This document shows positions 33,458 to 46,339 of a stretch of 64,000 nucleotides of DNA, piece by piece; within the stretch, counting starts at the first letter, position 1, and every line of letters begins with the position of its first letter. Source of the DNA: Sambucus nigra (lineage: Eukaryota; Streptophyta; Magnoliopsida; Dipsacales; Adoxaceae); the NCBI GenBank assembly GCA_949130495.1, contig OX422207.1:830340073-830404072 (forward strand), read 5' to 3'. A program made the translations under genes and the position numbers. The notes under the pieces are model-generated. The model made no database searches and was not told the DNA's origin. It was given only the letters and a program-made list of their open reading frames with translations.

Positions 33458-34700
33458 TAGGGCTGTAAATGGATATTCGAAAATCCACATCCCTTCGATA
33501 TCCGAATCCGAATTTATAGATATTTATCCGAAAATATAGAAACGGATACGAATATGAATATTCCATAAAATTATTCGAGAAAATGGATACGAATACGGAT
33601 ACAGATAGTACTAGTATCCGACACGGATAATCCGTATCCAATGCGGAGTATCCATTTTATCGGATATCCGTTTTACCGGATATCCGTATCCGTCAAACAT
33701 ATGTTTAAAATATTACTAATAATATTAGTATTAGTATTACTAAGGAAATAATAATAAAAAAAACTTTAATCGTTTATTCCCTAAAACAAAATAAACACAT
33801 ACTCCACTCAAAACAAAAGCACCTTAAAGTTATTATTTTATTGGATATATTATAAAATGTCATGTATTATTATTTTATTGAGTATATTATCATGGAGTTA
33901 CACTAAAGTTACAATACACTCTATCACACACAACATACACCCACTAAAGAACATATACTCCACTAAAAAAAAGACTAACTTCATTTCATTTCTCTTTCGT
34001 ACAAAACAAGAGAAAAGAAACCCTCAGTTGTCGTTCGTTAGTTTCCTTAATTATAAGTAAATGTAAGAGAGAAACAAAAAAGAATGTAAGAGGGAAACAA
34101 AATATAATGTAAGAGAGAAACAAAAAAGTAAAGAGATGATTTTGATTGTGATGAAAACTGAAGTTAACAACAGGTATATTATATACAAACTAAAAATGTA
34201 TACTTATTAAAATAAAAATATCAGTATGTTTTGAAGACAAAAGGGCCATGATCTTATCATTTTCAGTAAATTTGATTTTATCTAAAAGATGCATATTTAT
34301 TTCTATTATCATGAAATGCGACTGTTATTTTTTTTGGATGACTTTAAGCTTATATTGTTGTAAAGTATGGATGACTTTAAGCCATATTATCATTATGGAA
34401 TGATACTATTATTATCGAATCCATAATTGTTGATGTTAGGAGGCAGTAATTTTGTTATATATTTATTTGGATTGGATTGAATTTCATTGGATTGGATATT
34501 TTAATAGTTATTTTTTGCGATGGCTAAATAATGTAAACGAATATGGATATTATCCGAATCCGAGGTGTTCGAGCGGATACGGATATGGATAGTTGTTTTA
34601 ACTATTCGGGCGGATACGGATACAGATAGTACATTCAAACAGCGAATACGGATATGAAAAACATGGGATTCGATCCGTATCCGTCCGTTTACCACCCCTA
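33458..34700. mobile_element. Non-autonomous hAT-like DNA transposon
   Basis: The ends are near-inverted: TAGGGCTGTAAATGGA on the left, and on the right the complement of TAGGGGTGGTAAACGGA. Both subterminal regions are packed with CGGATA/TATCCG-type motifs, as in hAT elements whose transposase binds repeated subterminal sites. The flanking eight bases are TGCGCATG and CGAACATG, which match at five positions, so the target duplication is decayed or absent. The 1.24-kb body encodes no transposase. It contains a short tandem run (atgtaagagagaaac) at about 34060-34130. Confidence 0.6.
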
Positions 34701-35095
34701 CGAACATGCATACATACAAACAAATCATGTTCACACTAAGGGTTCGTTTGGTTCTGTATTTAAAAAAATCGATTTAAACGTTGTTTTTAAATACAATTTT
34801 AAAATTCAATTTTTTGTGTTTATAATTATTGGTGCACATTTAGTAAACTTATTTTTAAATACAATTTTTTAAAAATTTGACAAAATTGACAAACATGTAT
34901 ATTTACATTATACATGTGTGTGTGTATATACATACATAAAACTTTCATACATACATGATATATGAATGCATACATACATAAAACTTTCATACATACATGA
35001 TACATAAATGCATACATACATACATATATCATAAATTATATACATGTACATTTAATATCGTGTATTTTATGTATATTTAATGAGGTATGTTGGAG

Positions 35096-35157
<62 letters not shown>

Positions 35158-36065
35158 GTTTTAAAAAGAATTTTTATGTTTCAAAGACTAATTCCGAAAT
35201 TTATATGAATATTTTTTTAATCAAATTAATAAATTCCAAATTTAATTTGAAATAGTTTAAAATTCTTTTTAATCATACACACTAATAATCACACATTTTA
35301 TTTAATGTGAGAAAAAAATATTAAAACTTTTAAAATTCTAATTCTGAAATTTATTTTTGGATAAAAAAATTCCAAATTGATTTTTAAATAGTTTTAAAAA
35401 AAACTTTTTAATCATACACATAATCATTCAATAGTCATGATAAAGGAAATGCAGTGTTGTGTTAGTGTCCAATGTGGCAAAACAAAATTAAAACCTATGA
35501 GCCATAAAGAGTATGAGAAATAACCTTTTTCTGGAATATCAGATTGAGTCTAGAGCTGATTTGATGTAGACCACTATGGAGAGCTTAGCGTAAGTACACT
35601 TGACACAACCTAATTTCAAAAATATTTTGTCAAAATTCAAGTCCAATTAGATGAAGGTCTATATAGCTAGAGCACAAAAAATAAACCCTAAGAGTGCTCT
35701 ATATAGGTACCTTCACCAGACACTTTCGAGCCCCATTGGACCTTGGTCAACTCTCCAAACCAAACGAAGCTGAATGAAATCTCAAAGTTCACTGAATGCC
35801 CTTTCCAAAGGTCCATCTCGTTCACAAATCAGACTTACGTTTCAGATGAATAATCCGTTTTCCTCTGAAAAATTCCTGACTAGAGACCAATGGGTGATTC
35901 CAAAACCCATTTAACCTAGGTCAACTCTCAGAACTGGGAGTGGATCAATGGATTCTTGAAGGTCTCTGAATAACCTTTTCAACGATTGGCTAAGTGTGCG
36001 ATTCTTACTTATGGTTTGCATTTTATGCCCATTTTTCTGAAAACGAAATCCCTTTCTTTTTAAAT
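34701..36065. other. AT-rich repeats and unclassified sequence
   Basis: It contains a segment starting gggttcgtttggt (about 34740), a pair of catacat-rich direct repeats (34935-35035), the end of a foldback-type element (atgaggtatgttggagag at 35080-35097) directly before a (TA)n run at 35099-35154, and an imperfect roughly 170-base duplication at 35160-35430. Bases 35450-36060 are less AT-rich and non-coding, possibly a retroelement LTR or leader fragment, with no supported ORF. Confidence 0.45.
35099..35154. repeat. (TA)n microsatellite
   Basis: About 28 TA units. It lies immediately after the foldback-element end at 35080-35097. Confidence 0.95.
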
Positions 36066-36355
36066 GTCAGCTGGAATCCACACACAAAAAAAATTACCGT
36101 TTGAAATGATGGTAATGACAGCGTTTATATAAAATTCCAGCTAAATTTTTTCGATCAAATATTAAAAGCGTGGCTGGTATCATTTTAAGGAGGACGACAT
36201 CGTTTCGAGGAAACTAAAAAACCAGCTTTGAAAATTGTTTAGCCAAACCATGTACAGGTATGTAACGACATCGAGTGAGTATATTTGAACGATCACTAGT
36301 TAATAGCTATCAATTGTTAATAACTACCATAATTAATGAGATAATAGGGTCAGAT
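36066..36355. repeat. Dispersed repeat, copy 2
   Basis: Partner of 29142-29440 in the same orientation, with about 85-90% similarity by eye and a few small indels. Non-coding. Confidence 0.75.
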
Positions 36356-36619
36356 CACTGTACACGCCTAAGAGTTATGATCACTAGACCTGCTATAAAC
36401 AACAATATCGGTAATATATATATATGGAACAATGGGATTATAAATAGTGCTTTAGTAATTAGCGGGGTTTGTCATGCATGATATCTTATGTGTTGCATGC
36501 ATACATACATTATTATTTTTATTAAAATATTTTTAAAAAATATATTTTTTAAAATATTTAAAAAATATATATATTTTTTTAGGTTTTTTAATTTTTTTTA
36601 AAGGTGTTTTTTTTTTTAA

Positions 36620-38412
36620 AGATGGGTTATTATGGGTTGAGTTTTATCACGGGGAAAAAATTATCGTCGTGCTCTCGAGCTCCTTTTCATATTAACTATG
36701 AGATTATCCCGAGGTAGGTCGGTGCCAGTAGCTGCCTTAGTCCTTGGTTCTCTTTACACGTGATGGACCGTGCGCATGTAGATGTCGAGTGATATTACGA
36801 CCATTATGATGCCGCTAACTTTGCAAATTCTATCCTCCTGATGGACTTCTTATTTAAGCATTTCCCCCACCTCGCGTCTGAGACCCAAGCTTGTCATAGT
36901 AATGATGCTCACCTTTTGATATGGCATAGGAAGGTCCCCAAGAAGCCCCTGGGGGATTTGATTGATGACATCAAGGAGTTTCGATTTTGTCCTTACAACA
37001 AGCGTCCTGGCGGTGTTTTCAGCTAGCTTTCTTTCCCTAGTGATGGTGGCACCTTTTATTTCCCTTCTAACGTCGAGCCTATTTCTACCTGGCCACACAT
37101 AAATGTAGTGGCGATGTTACTATCGAGACTCCTTCCTTCTTGGATAGAGTTAGGATGAGGTGCCAAATTTTATCATTCTGAGAGAGTAAGAAGGCGGTTT
37201 ATCTATGATCAAGGTGTCCACACCCCTCCTCACCCATTATGCACCGATCCTTCAGAGCTATATTCAGAGGTATGCACCAATTTTAGTCTTCAGGGAATGC
37301 TTCACAAAGTATGTGGCTTGGGGAGTCTCTACGTGCCTCCTCAAGATTATCTGCCTTTATTCACTACCTCCTGGTTCTTGTTTTGGCAGTGGCAGATTCT
37401 TCTTATCCAGAATTGTGTGACTAGTCCCCCTCATAAGACCAACCCCACCAAATATGTCAAGGCCCAGCATTTAGTTAGGCGGACGCAGAAAGAAGCTTGG
37501 TTTCTTAGCACTACTCCCAGGATCCCCTTGAGCAGACTACCCCCATTTTGGTGAAACCCCTTCTCGATGAGTCTTCTTAGCCCTAACAGACCGAGATGCC
37601 ACCTGCCAAGTCTAAAGTCTTATCCAAGAGTAAAGGCAAAGCAAAGGCTCCAGCGGGGAGCAAGAGAAAGCACCTCGACACGGATGTGTCTAACTTCATC
37701 CCTGCTACTACCGCCTCTCCCCCTTCTCATGTGAGGACTATAGCTGCTAAAAGGAAAAAGGGGATAGATGTTGATGCTGCTTCTCCTTCCACTCTAGACC
37801 AGGAGTTCGATACCGATGATCTCTGAGTGGAGGAAACGTATAGTACTGTGAAATAGAGGGGTTATGAGGCATTAGACCTTTCTTCCCGGGAGACACAAGT
37901 CATATCTATTTCCATTACAGAAGGTACTATACCCAAACATTCTTTACTTAGTGGAACTGGCTCCTATGGAGTTTCATCTACTGGTTCCCCCTCCCCCTCA
38001 TTGGAAGAGGAACAAGTTGAGTATGGAAGCATACCTTCCTATGATGATCATAGTTCTTCTTCAAGTGATGTGGGTGACTCAAATTTTTATGGTAAAAGCA
38101 CTACTGACACTTAGACGATGAGGCACCACATTCTCCTTAGGGGGTTAGCTCCTCCACTAAGCCCCTTCCTTATAGCCAGACTATGTGTTCCGCTGCTATG
38201 AGTCTTTCTTTTCTCGGGACCTTTACGCATATGACCTTCTTTCTCTTTCATGATTGGCTTATTTATTAAAGAAAAAACTACGATATTTCCACATGTTACT
38301 TCCGCAGAGGAAAGTAGTCCTCCACTTCCCCCATTACGTCATGCTCCTTTCTAGTGGGAGAGGAACTCTATGATTATTTCTTCCCAGGGTCTTTTCAGAG
38401 AGGTTTGCTAAT
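36620..38412 (+). pseudogene. Plant-mobile-domain-like gene remnant, 5' part
   Basis: Shifting plus frames give a chain of pieces that read like TE-associated plant mobile domain proteins: LLMDFLFKHFPHLAS and FRFCPYNKRPGGVFS in 36841-37026, then VRRRFIYDQGV, LYVPPQDYLPLFTTSW and KAQHLVRRTQKEAWF in 37190-37550, then a Lys/Ser/Pro-rich segment (37596-37826) and acidic, Ser-rich stretches. The family function is unclear; mobile-domain proteins occur in transposons and in host silencing factors. There are many stops. It is cut by a Copia element at 38418 and appears to continue at 46200. The family call is from partial resemblance only. Confidence 0.45.
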
Positions 38413-38417
38413 CCCCC

Positions 38418-39353
38418 TGAGAACGTGTGTGCTCGCGTTCAAATGATCAAGTTATATATTAAACACCTTTTAACCCAAACAAACCCTAAACATGCAACTA
38501 GGTGTGGTTGAAACAATATGAAATCATGCAAGAGTTATTCAAACACACATAATTAAGGAAAAATCCCCCACAGGGGCAAAACCATTTATTTTCACTATAA
38601 TTTGTCAGAAAACGGCTTACAATCGGATTACAATGAAAATACAAGTTGACTAAGAATTACCCTTAGGTATCGGATTCTGTAGTCGCGACCGGAATTATCC
38701 CTTTCCAGTAAGGATGCAATGGAGAAGAAGAACGGTCTCCTCCACAAGGGTTGAACTGCAAAAGCTGTGTTCCTGGGTTTCCAAAAAGATTCACAAATGT
38801 ATGGAATTTGTGTGAATCAAAATACCTAGAGTATTGGTACTCAATAGGTGAAGACTTAGGGCTTTTTCTGCTATGAAAATTGTGTGTAGAAGTCTTGGAA
38901 AAACCACTTCCCGTAGTGGGATTAAGTAGGAGAACTTGAGCCCTAAAATTCGGAACATGATCTGAACACGATCTGTTTAGAATTATCCTCGTCGAATCGG
39001 TCCGGTCCCTTTTGGCGGATCGGTCCGGTGACATCTGATCGGTTCCTTTTTTAAGACGGATCCATCCGGTTGGCATCGGATCGGTTCGGCATTTTGGCTT
39101 CATCGGTTCGCTATGGATCCGCGGTATACTGGCCTCACCTCAGCAGGCGGATCGGTCCGGTTCCTTTAGGCGGATCGGTCCGGATGAACCGGATCGGTTC
39201 TTTTATCTGGGACGGATCGGTCTAGTCTGTTCCCTGATTCCTTTTCTGCTTTTGATATTCGGATTCCGTTGATGAGCGTATGATTCTTGAATTTTCTCAA
39301 CGGTGTAACGGCGTACGACATATAAAATGCTAATGGACAAAAATGTCCTTACA
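38418..39353 (-). repeat. 3' LTR of the SIRE-like element
   Basis: 936 bases, TGAGAACG...CTTACA, the same ends as the solo LTR 14575-15707. The inverted repeat cluster is at 38998-39222. Confidence 0.9.
38998..39222. repeat. CGGATCGGTCCGG-type inverted repeat cluster, 3' LTR
   Basis: About nine imperfect copies, with arms such as CGGA/TCCG around TCGG or ATCG. The other LTR (45890-46070) has lost about 60 bases and two to three copies between ggatccg and ggtccgg. Confidence 0.85.
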
Positions 39354-40851
39354 AATCTCCCCCAATGTATATGCCGGTACATACATAAAAACAAACATCC
39401 GAATTATCAAGTAAAAGTGCCTATACAAATCTACCCTTCCATGAACCCAAAACTGAAAGAGTACAAGTGAATAAGACTGCATCGTTTGATCTTCAAATCT
39501 TCAGGAATCTCAACGCTTTTCTCATCAGGGTGTGCAATTCAGTTATCAAAGTAGTACCTACACACATGAGACAAAGCAAAATACCAAGTGACATATCGAG
39601 TTTGAAATGAGATAAACATATATACCAATTTATGAACAAAACTCAAAATTTCAAATCTCCCCCATAATAAGATAATTCTTTCTCCCCCTTTTTATGATGT
39701 CTCCAAATAGACAAATGAGAGAAATAAATCAAATAAGCAAGTGCGGGATGTCACAAGGATAATATCACACCATGAATGAAAACACAGCAACCAAGTCGAT
39801 GATAGCGTAAATGAAGAGGTGTGATAAAATTCGATAGGAAAATCAATGCATACAAACATGACATATGTGCACGATGAATATTGGATATTCCTAGCGAATG
39901 AACTCAAATGCTCCCTTTGGTGTAAAAAAAAATGACAATATAAGATATTGACTCAATCAAATCAACAAATCAAAGCTCAAAAATGATTTTCACACCAATA
40001 ACGTCCAAAATGATTTTATGCTTTTTCAGGACTTTCAAGGAAGTGCAAACCCGTTTATATTCTCCAACCAAACTCCCTCAGATATTATGTTGAATAGAGG
40101 CATTCTAAATTCTCAAACTTTGGAGAATTAATGGTGAAACCTAAGTGGCCCATATTTGGCAGGAATTGCTTTTTATTGCCTTTTAATTTTTTTTTTCGGG
40201 CTCTTTTAACCTCTTTGGACCTCGGATATTAAAATTCCTCCATTTTTAGGTCCTTTTTAACGGTGGCTTTTGCGCAAAGGATAACTGATTACCTTTCTCA
40301 GCCCCTCCCCGTTATACAAAAACACACAATCTCACCAAAACGGTTTTTACATGCATTCCAATCTTTGTCAAGTTTTATCGCATATTGTACATTGTATAGA
40401 CAGGATTGAGATGAAAACACGCAAGACAACATGAGATAGACAAGTGCAATTATCAAATATAGCCGTGCATGTGTGCAATAAGGATATAGGAGTCAAACAT
40501 GTAGGAAGATATCACTAATTACATCTCAAAGACTCCGACCAATGTAAAGCACATGGATGAAATGATGTAGCCTCTCAAATCTCTATCAAACAGTCACGTG
40601 GATATATGGAATGAAGTTGTGACTTGGCTAACTTAAATGCTCATCCAAAACACAAAAATCTTTTTGGTCTTTTTAAAAAAAAAAAATTATCAAAATAAAA
40701 TCTTTTTGTACTTTTTCAAAAGCAATATAAACAGCAAAAAGAGTAAAGAAAAGATGTACATCTAAGTAATAGTACATATAAACAGACTAGCAATAGGAAG
40801 CATATGATATGAACATGAAGAAGCATCCTATTCTAGACATAGACCAACCCC
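39354..40851 (-). other. 3' non-coding region of the SIRE-like element
   Basis: On the minus strand three PPT-like purine tracts occur: next to the LTR (39354-39362), at about 39654-39663 and at about 39683-39690. The same three, with similar spacing, are found in the other SIRE-like copy at 49710, 49995 and 50033. SIRE elements often carry an env-like ORF in this position; none is visible here. Confidence 0.6.
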
Positions 40852-42654
40852 TCAGTCAACTGTGCAAATCCCTAAAGACTTTTTAAGACTCTCAAATCTA
40901 AGGGCATCTAAAGGTTTCGTGAAAATATCGGCTAACTGATGGTCGGTAGGAACAAAACTCAGGGATACGACGTTCTCTTCAACTAACTGACGTATAAAAT
41001 GCTCACGTATCCTGATGTGTTTTGTGCGCGAATGCTGAACTGGATTGCGGGATATGTGTATCGCGCTCTTGTTATCACAGGAAATGGTCATGGTGTCCTG
41101 CGATATCCCATAATCCTCCAGCATTTGCTTCATCCACAAGAGTTGTGTGCAACAACTCCCGGCAGCTATGTACTCAGCTTCCGCAGTGGACAAAGAGATG
41201 GAATTTTGTTTCTTGCTCAGCCAGGAGACAAGAGCAGAACCAAAATAGAAACACCCACCAGAAGTGCTCCTACAACCATCTACATCCCCGGCCCAATCGG
41301 CATCCGAATAGGCGGACAAACGGTCATTGGTATCAAAGGAATACCAAATACCGTATGAGAGAGTCCCACTTACGTATTTAATGATACGTTTTAGAGCAAG
41401 TAAATGTGACTCTTTCGGAGACGCCTGATATCGCGCACAGACTCCAACACTAAAGGCGATGTCGGGACGACTGGCAGTCAAGTAGAGAAGACTACCTATC
41501 ATACTCCGATATAAGGTTTGCTCTACGTCCTTGCCTGAAGTGTCCTTACTAAGCTTGGTAGTGGTACTCATAGGTGTACGTGCATGCTTAGCGGAGTCTA
41601 AACCAAATTTCTTCACTAGGTCTCTAGCATACTTAGATTGGGAGATGAACATCCCATCCTCTAGCTGACGAACCTGGAGACCAAGGAAGAATGTAAGCTC
41701 ACCAACCATGCTAATTTCAAACTCACTTTTCATCTCCTCCTCAAAGTGGTGAGCATGCTGGGAGCATGTGGATCCAAAGACTATGTCGTCCACATAGACC
41801 TGGGCAACCAAAATAGCACCGTCATCTCTCCTGACGAACAACGTCATATCTACTCCCCCTCTCTTGAAGCCACGAGCTAAGAGATAGGAAGTAAGCCTCT
41901 CGTACCAAGCACAGGGTGCTTGCTTCAAACCATACAACGCTTTCCTCAGATAGTAGACGTTCTCAGGGTGCTGAGGGTCTTCAAACCCTTTTGGTTGTTC
42001 CACATAAACCTCCTCCTGTAGAATGCCATTCAGAAAGGCACTCTTAACATCCATCTGATATACTTTGAAGTGCAGATGACATGCGATGGCGAGCAGAAGA
42101 CGGACGGACTCAAGCCTCGCAACAGGAGCAAATGTCTCCCCAAAATCTACACCCTCTATCTGTGTGTAGCCTTGAGCGACCAACCTAGCCTTATTTCTGA
42201 TTATGGTACCATTTTCATCCATTTTGTTCTTGAAAATCCACCGGGTACCTATCACATTAGTCTCACTAGGTCGGGGGACTAATTCCCAGACATCATTCTT
42301 TTTAAACTGAAGCAACTCATCCTGCATAGCAGATATCCAGTGTTCATCCTTGAGTGCTTCTTTATGGTTCTTAGGCTCGACTTTGGACGTGTAGCAAAGA
42401 TGGCTAACAACGTTCTCTAGCTGACCACGAGTCTTGACCCCTAGAGTGGGATCGCCAACAATGGCAGAAGGGTCATGACTCTTGCGAACCCAAGCAGGTG
42501 TGTCCCCTAGCGCAGGAGTAGGGTCCACAGATTGTGAGAGAGGAACAGGTAAATCACTGTCAGAACACTCCTCATCCTCACACAGAAGGTTAGGATCAAT
42601 AACCGTCGAAGGTTCGTCATCTTGCACGGTGACGTTTATTGATTCCATAACCTT
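40852..42654 (-). pseudogene. Reverse transcriptase and RNase H of the SIRE-like element
   Basis: It makes DNA from the element RNA and removes the RNA strand. The open frame is 598 codons from 42648 to 40852. It has [27 protein letters not shown], the catalytic YVDD at 41782-41796, FLGLQV and the RNase H segment with [12 protein letters not shown] and LADIFTKPL near the end. This domain is complete and open, but it lies downstream of a stop near 42748 in the same frame, so it could be made only by readthrough. It is the best preserved part of the element. Confidence 0.95.
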
Positions 42655-43560
42655 AGAGCTCTTCAGGTTAAATACCCGGTATGATCTACTAGTCGATGAA
42701 TATCCTAGAAATATTCCCTCATCACTTCGGGAGTCGAACTTTCCTAATTACTATCTATCCCGTAGGATGTAGCATTTACTCCCAAAAACACGGAAAAATG
42801 CCAGGTTGGGCTTCTTGCCAGTCCACAACTCATAAGGAGTGTGAAGTGTGTGTGGACGTAAATACACCCTATTCACCGTGTGGCATGCAGTAGACACTGC
42901 CTCTGCCCAAAATCTCCTAGAAACTTTACGACCTAGAAGCATAGATCTAGCCATTTCTTGGATCGTTCTATTCTTTCTCTCAACAATCACATTTTGCTGA
43001 GGAGTTCTCACAGCAGAAAACTCATGTTTGATCCCAAGGCTATCACAATAAAGATATACTTTTGCTTCCTTAAATTCAGTGCCTTTGTCACTACGTATCC
43101 TATTAATAGTGACTCCGTGTTGATTTTGCAGGACACGGCACTTGGTCGTTAAAAACTCTACAGCATCAGATTTCTCTCTCAGAAAACCTACAATGGAGTA
43201 CCTGGAGAAATCATCTACCATCACGAGGATGTACCTCTTACCACCTAGACTCTCAGTACGAGTGGGACCCATAAGATCCATGTGAATCAACTCCAGAACA
43301 CGAGAGGTGGTAATGGAATGTAACTTCCTATGAGGACTACGAATTTGTTTTCCCAACTGACAGGGTCCACAAATGGTCGAAGTTGACTTTCCAAGAGATG
43401 GTAAGCCACGTACTAGGTCCTTTTTAGCTAAACGAGTCAAATCTCTAACGTTCACGTGACCTAGACGTTGATGCCATAAATCCATAGGAGTGATCGTGGC
43501 GCTGTTGCAGACAAGTGAGGATGTGGGCTCAGTCCCATAGCAATTATCCTCAGTCCTCAC
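42655..43560 (-). pseudogene. Integrase of the SIRE-like element
   Basis: It has the HHCC finger (HQRLGHVNV ... CGPCQLGK) and the catalytic core with DLMGPT and IRSDKGTEF; NVIVERKNRT provides the Glu. The usual Asn after the second Asp is Lys here, and the family's Gly after Asn in the third motif is Val-Ile. A double stop near 42745-42750 separates it from the reverse transcriptase, and a stop at 43561-43563 separates it from protease. All three parts are in one frame. Confidence 0.9.
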
Positions 43561-43563
43561 CCC

Positions 43564-44565
43564 TTACATCAAAAGTTTACCGGCTTGATTGTAGACATTA
43601 CACGCGTCCCGGTCAAACTTTACTGCAAAGTCAGTGTCGCACAGCTGGCTAATGCTGAGAAGGTTCACTTTTAAACCTTTGACGTTCAACACATTTTCTA
43701 GCTTAGGAAATCCTGGTAACTCTACAGTACCTCGTCCTACAATGCTAGACTTGCTTCCATCTCCAAAGGTGACTCTGCCATCTTGATAGTCCTCAAGAGT
43801 AGTAAAAAATGAGGCATCACCTGTCATGTGTCTGGAGCACCCACTATCAAAATACCACTGAGAGGTATTATGTGCTTTGAGAGCAACATGAGCAACAAAA
43901 GCCTTTTTATCTTTCTTAGGTACCCAAGTCGAGATGACTTTTTGTTTGCCTTTGTTGTTGTTGATTTTAGCTGGAATGTGAGAAGTATTCACTATCGGCA
44001 AAGAGATCCGTCGGAATTCTTTCATTAAACTCTGAGTCGTGGCAGCTAAGAACTCAACTCGCTCTCTCAGACTAGAAAACTCATCAGTATGACGTGGTGG
44101 ATCAGTAGTACATTGTGTCCGACCCATGCTATAGCAAGTTTCCCTAAGGTGGCCTTTTCTTTTGCAATAAGAACAAAAGAGTACAGTCAAAGGCGGACCT
44201 TGGTTTGCTTTTCTTGGTCGAATTCTCCTTCGAGGTTTTTTACGGTGACCATAAGGAGTTGTAATAAACTCAGGAACTGGTCCAGGTGCAATTTGGGACG
44301 TGGAGGCACCATCATACCCAATTCCTTGATGATCACCAAAACCTAAAGCGGGGTCGAGGAGCATCTTTCCCATCTTCCCAGATCTGTCCTCGATTTGTAC
44401 CTTGACTTCCCGTGCTTTCTCAAGATCATGAGTTAGCTGGGCAACAAGGGCTTCAAGTTTCTTCCGAGTCTCCACGGAGGAATGGAGCTGACTTGTAAGA
44501 CTAGCCACTTGCTTAATCAAGTCCCCTCTCTCTTTTTCTAAAACACTCTCTCTTTCTCTAAACAA
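43564..44565 (-). pseudogene. Gag C-terminus and protease of the SIRE-like element
   Basis: It starts with a coiled-coil-like stretch (about residues 1-60), then a CCHC knuckle CSYCKRKGHLRETC, then the aspartic protease site WYFDSGCSRHM and NLLSISQLCD. The upstream part joins gag across a run of nine C (44769-44777) that shifts the frame. The protease motif is intact. Confidence 0.85.
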
Positions 44566-45335
44566 ATTCTCATTCTCGTCACATGTAGATTCTCTCTCTC
44601 TCAGGGCGGTGCATGTGGAGAACTCTCTTTCTCTCGCTTTCCTAAAATCTTCCTCTAAGCAGGTGATCTTAAGAACTAACGCTTTGTTACGCTTTTTAGT
44701 TTTAAAAGACTCAGAATATAACTCAGCGTAGGCGCGTCGTATATAACTCTCGCTCTCACTTGTGTCATCCCCCCCCCCTCACTCACATCGATCTCACTGT
44801 CGAGGTGTCCTTGTGAAGCATCATCCTCAACGTCGTGAGGATAACAAGGAGTGCTCACTTGGCTGGCCATGAATGCGGTGAAGTTACACTCATGCGGTGA
44901 CTCATCTCCTGAATCCACCGTCTCAACCTCACTGTCGTCACTAAGGGTAGCATTAAGAACAGCTTTCCCTTTCTCTCTATTCAGACGATTGGCACACTCA
45001 AAAGCTCTATGACCCCTACCATCGCACTCAAAACAACTCTCACTTTCTTTCAGAGGAAGATTCTTGGAACCTTTTCCATTTTTCTTTTCAAACTTATTTT
45101 TCTCAAATTTCTTTTTATCTTTAAAATTGCCATTTTTCTTAAATTTGAGAATCCTCTTGAAATTTTTTGCGAAAAGAGCCAAATCATCTAAGTCAAAATC
45201 GCACTCAGAATCTGACGTGTCAGTCTCTCTCTTTCTAGATGATTCTATCCTCTTTCTAGCTGACCCCTCACTCCTTTTTTCTTGGGCTTTAAGAGCAATT
45301 CCCTTATCTTTAGATTTAGCATTTTTAGGGAACAT
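44566..45335 (-). pseudogene. Gag nucleocapsid part of the SIRE-like element
   Basis: Lys/Ser/Glu-rich with a CCHC zinc knuckle CFECDGRGHRAFEC at about 44995-45035. The normal N-terminal capsid domain is missing: the frame runs straight into truncated LTR sequence at about 45345. A frameshift at the nine-C run (44769-44777) interrupts it before the coiled-coil part. Confidence 0.8.
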
Positions 45336-45344
45336 ATCAATTTC

Positions 45345-46197
45345 ATAAGTTTGATATTAAACACCTTTTAACCCAAACAAACCCTAAACATGCAACTAGG
45401 TGTGGTTGAAACAATATGAAATCATGCAAGAGTTATTCAAACACACATAATTAAGGAAAAATGCCCCACAGGGGCAAAACCATTTATTTTCACTATAATT
45501 TGTAAGAAAACGGCTTACAATCGGATTACAATGAAAATACAAGTTGACTAAGAATTACTCTCAGGTATCGGATTCTGTAGTCGCGGCCAGAATTATCCCT
45601 TTCCAGTAGGGCTGCAATGGAGAAGAAGAACGGTCTCCTCCACAAGGGTTGAACTGCAAAAGTTGCGTTCCTGGGTTTCCAAAAATATTCACAAATGTAT
45701 GGAATTTGTGTGAATCAAAATACCTAGAGTATTGGTACTCAATAGGTGAAGACTTAGGGCTTTTTCTGCCATGAAAATTGTGTGTAGAAGTCTTGGAAAA
45801 ACCACTTCCCGTAGTGGGATTAAGTAGGAGAACTTGAGCCCTAAAATTCGAAACATGATCTGAACACGATCTGTTTGGAATTATCCTCGTCGGATCGGTC
45901 CGGTCCCTTTAGGCGGATCAGTCCGGTGACATCGGATCGGTTCCTTTTTGAAGACGGATCCATCCGGTTGGCATCGGATCGGTTCGGCATTTTGGCTTCA
46001 TCGGTTCGCTATGGATCCGGGGTCCGGATGAACCGGATCGGTTCTTTTATCTGGGCCGGATCGGTCCGGTCTGTTCCCTGATTCCTTTTTTGCTTTTGAT
46101 ATTCGGATTCCGTTGATGAGCGTATGATTCTTGAATTTTCTCAACGGTGTAACGGCGTATGACATATAAAATGCTAATGGACAAAAATTTCCATATA
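45345..46197 (-). repeat. 5' LTR of the SIRE-like element, truncated
   Basis: It aligns with 38453-39353 from about aagttt/atattaaacacc onward. Its gag-side end is deleted along with the primer site. The outer end reads CCATATA where the other LTR has CCTTACA. The inverted repeat cluster (45890-46070) is shorter than in the other LTR. Confidence 0.85.
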
Positions 46198-46339
46198 CCC
46201 CCCCCCCCCCTTTTTTTAAATTTTGGTGGGCACAAATTACATTTTGCTTAAATGTTATATATTGGTACTTCCTTCCGACTTTCGTCTGTGCATCCTACTA
46301 GCACTAGGATCGCTTATGTGACTTCACGTTCTACTCAGG

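Larger units (their letters stand above)
38418..46197 (-). mobile_element. SIRE-like Copia element, internally damaged
   Basis: It reads on the minus strand, with its 3' LTR at the left (38418-39353) and a truncated 5' LTR at the right (45345-46197). Between them lie gag, protease, integrase and reverse transcriptase-RNase H in the Copia order. The left flank is CCCCC (38413-38417) and the right LTR is followed by a run of 13 C (46198-46210), consistent with a CCCCC duplication. About 35 bases of the 5' LTR end, the primer site and the start of gag are missing. The element is inserted in the mobile-domain-like region. Confidence 0.85.

Noticed and set aside
38663..39103. 146-codon minus-strand ORF in the SIRE-like LTR
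   Set aside because: It runs through the inverted-repeat cluster of the LTR, has no family resemblance and is not kept in the other LTR.
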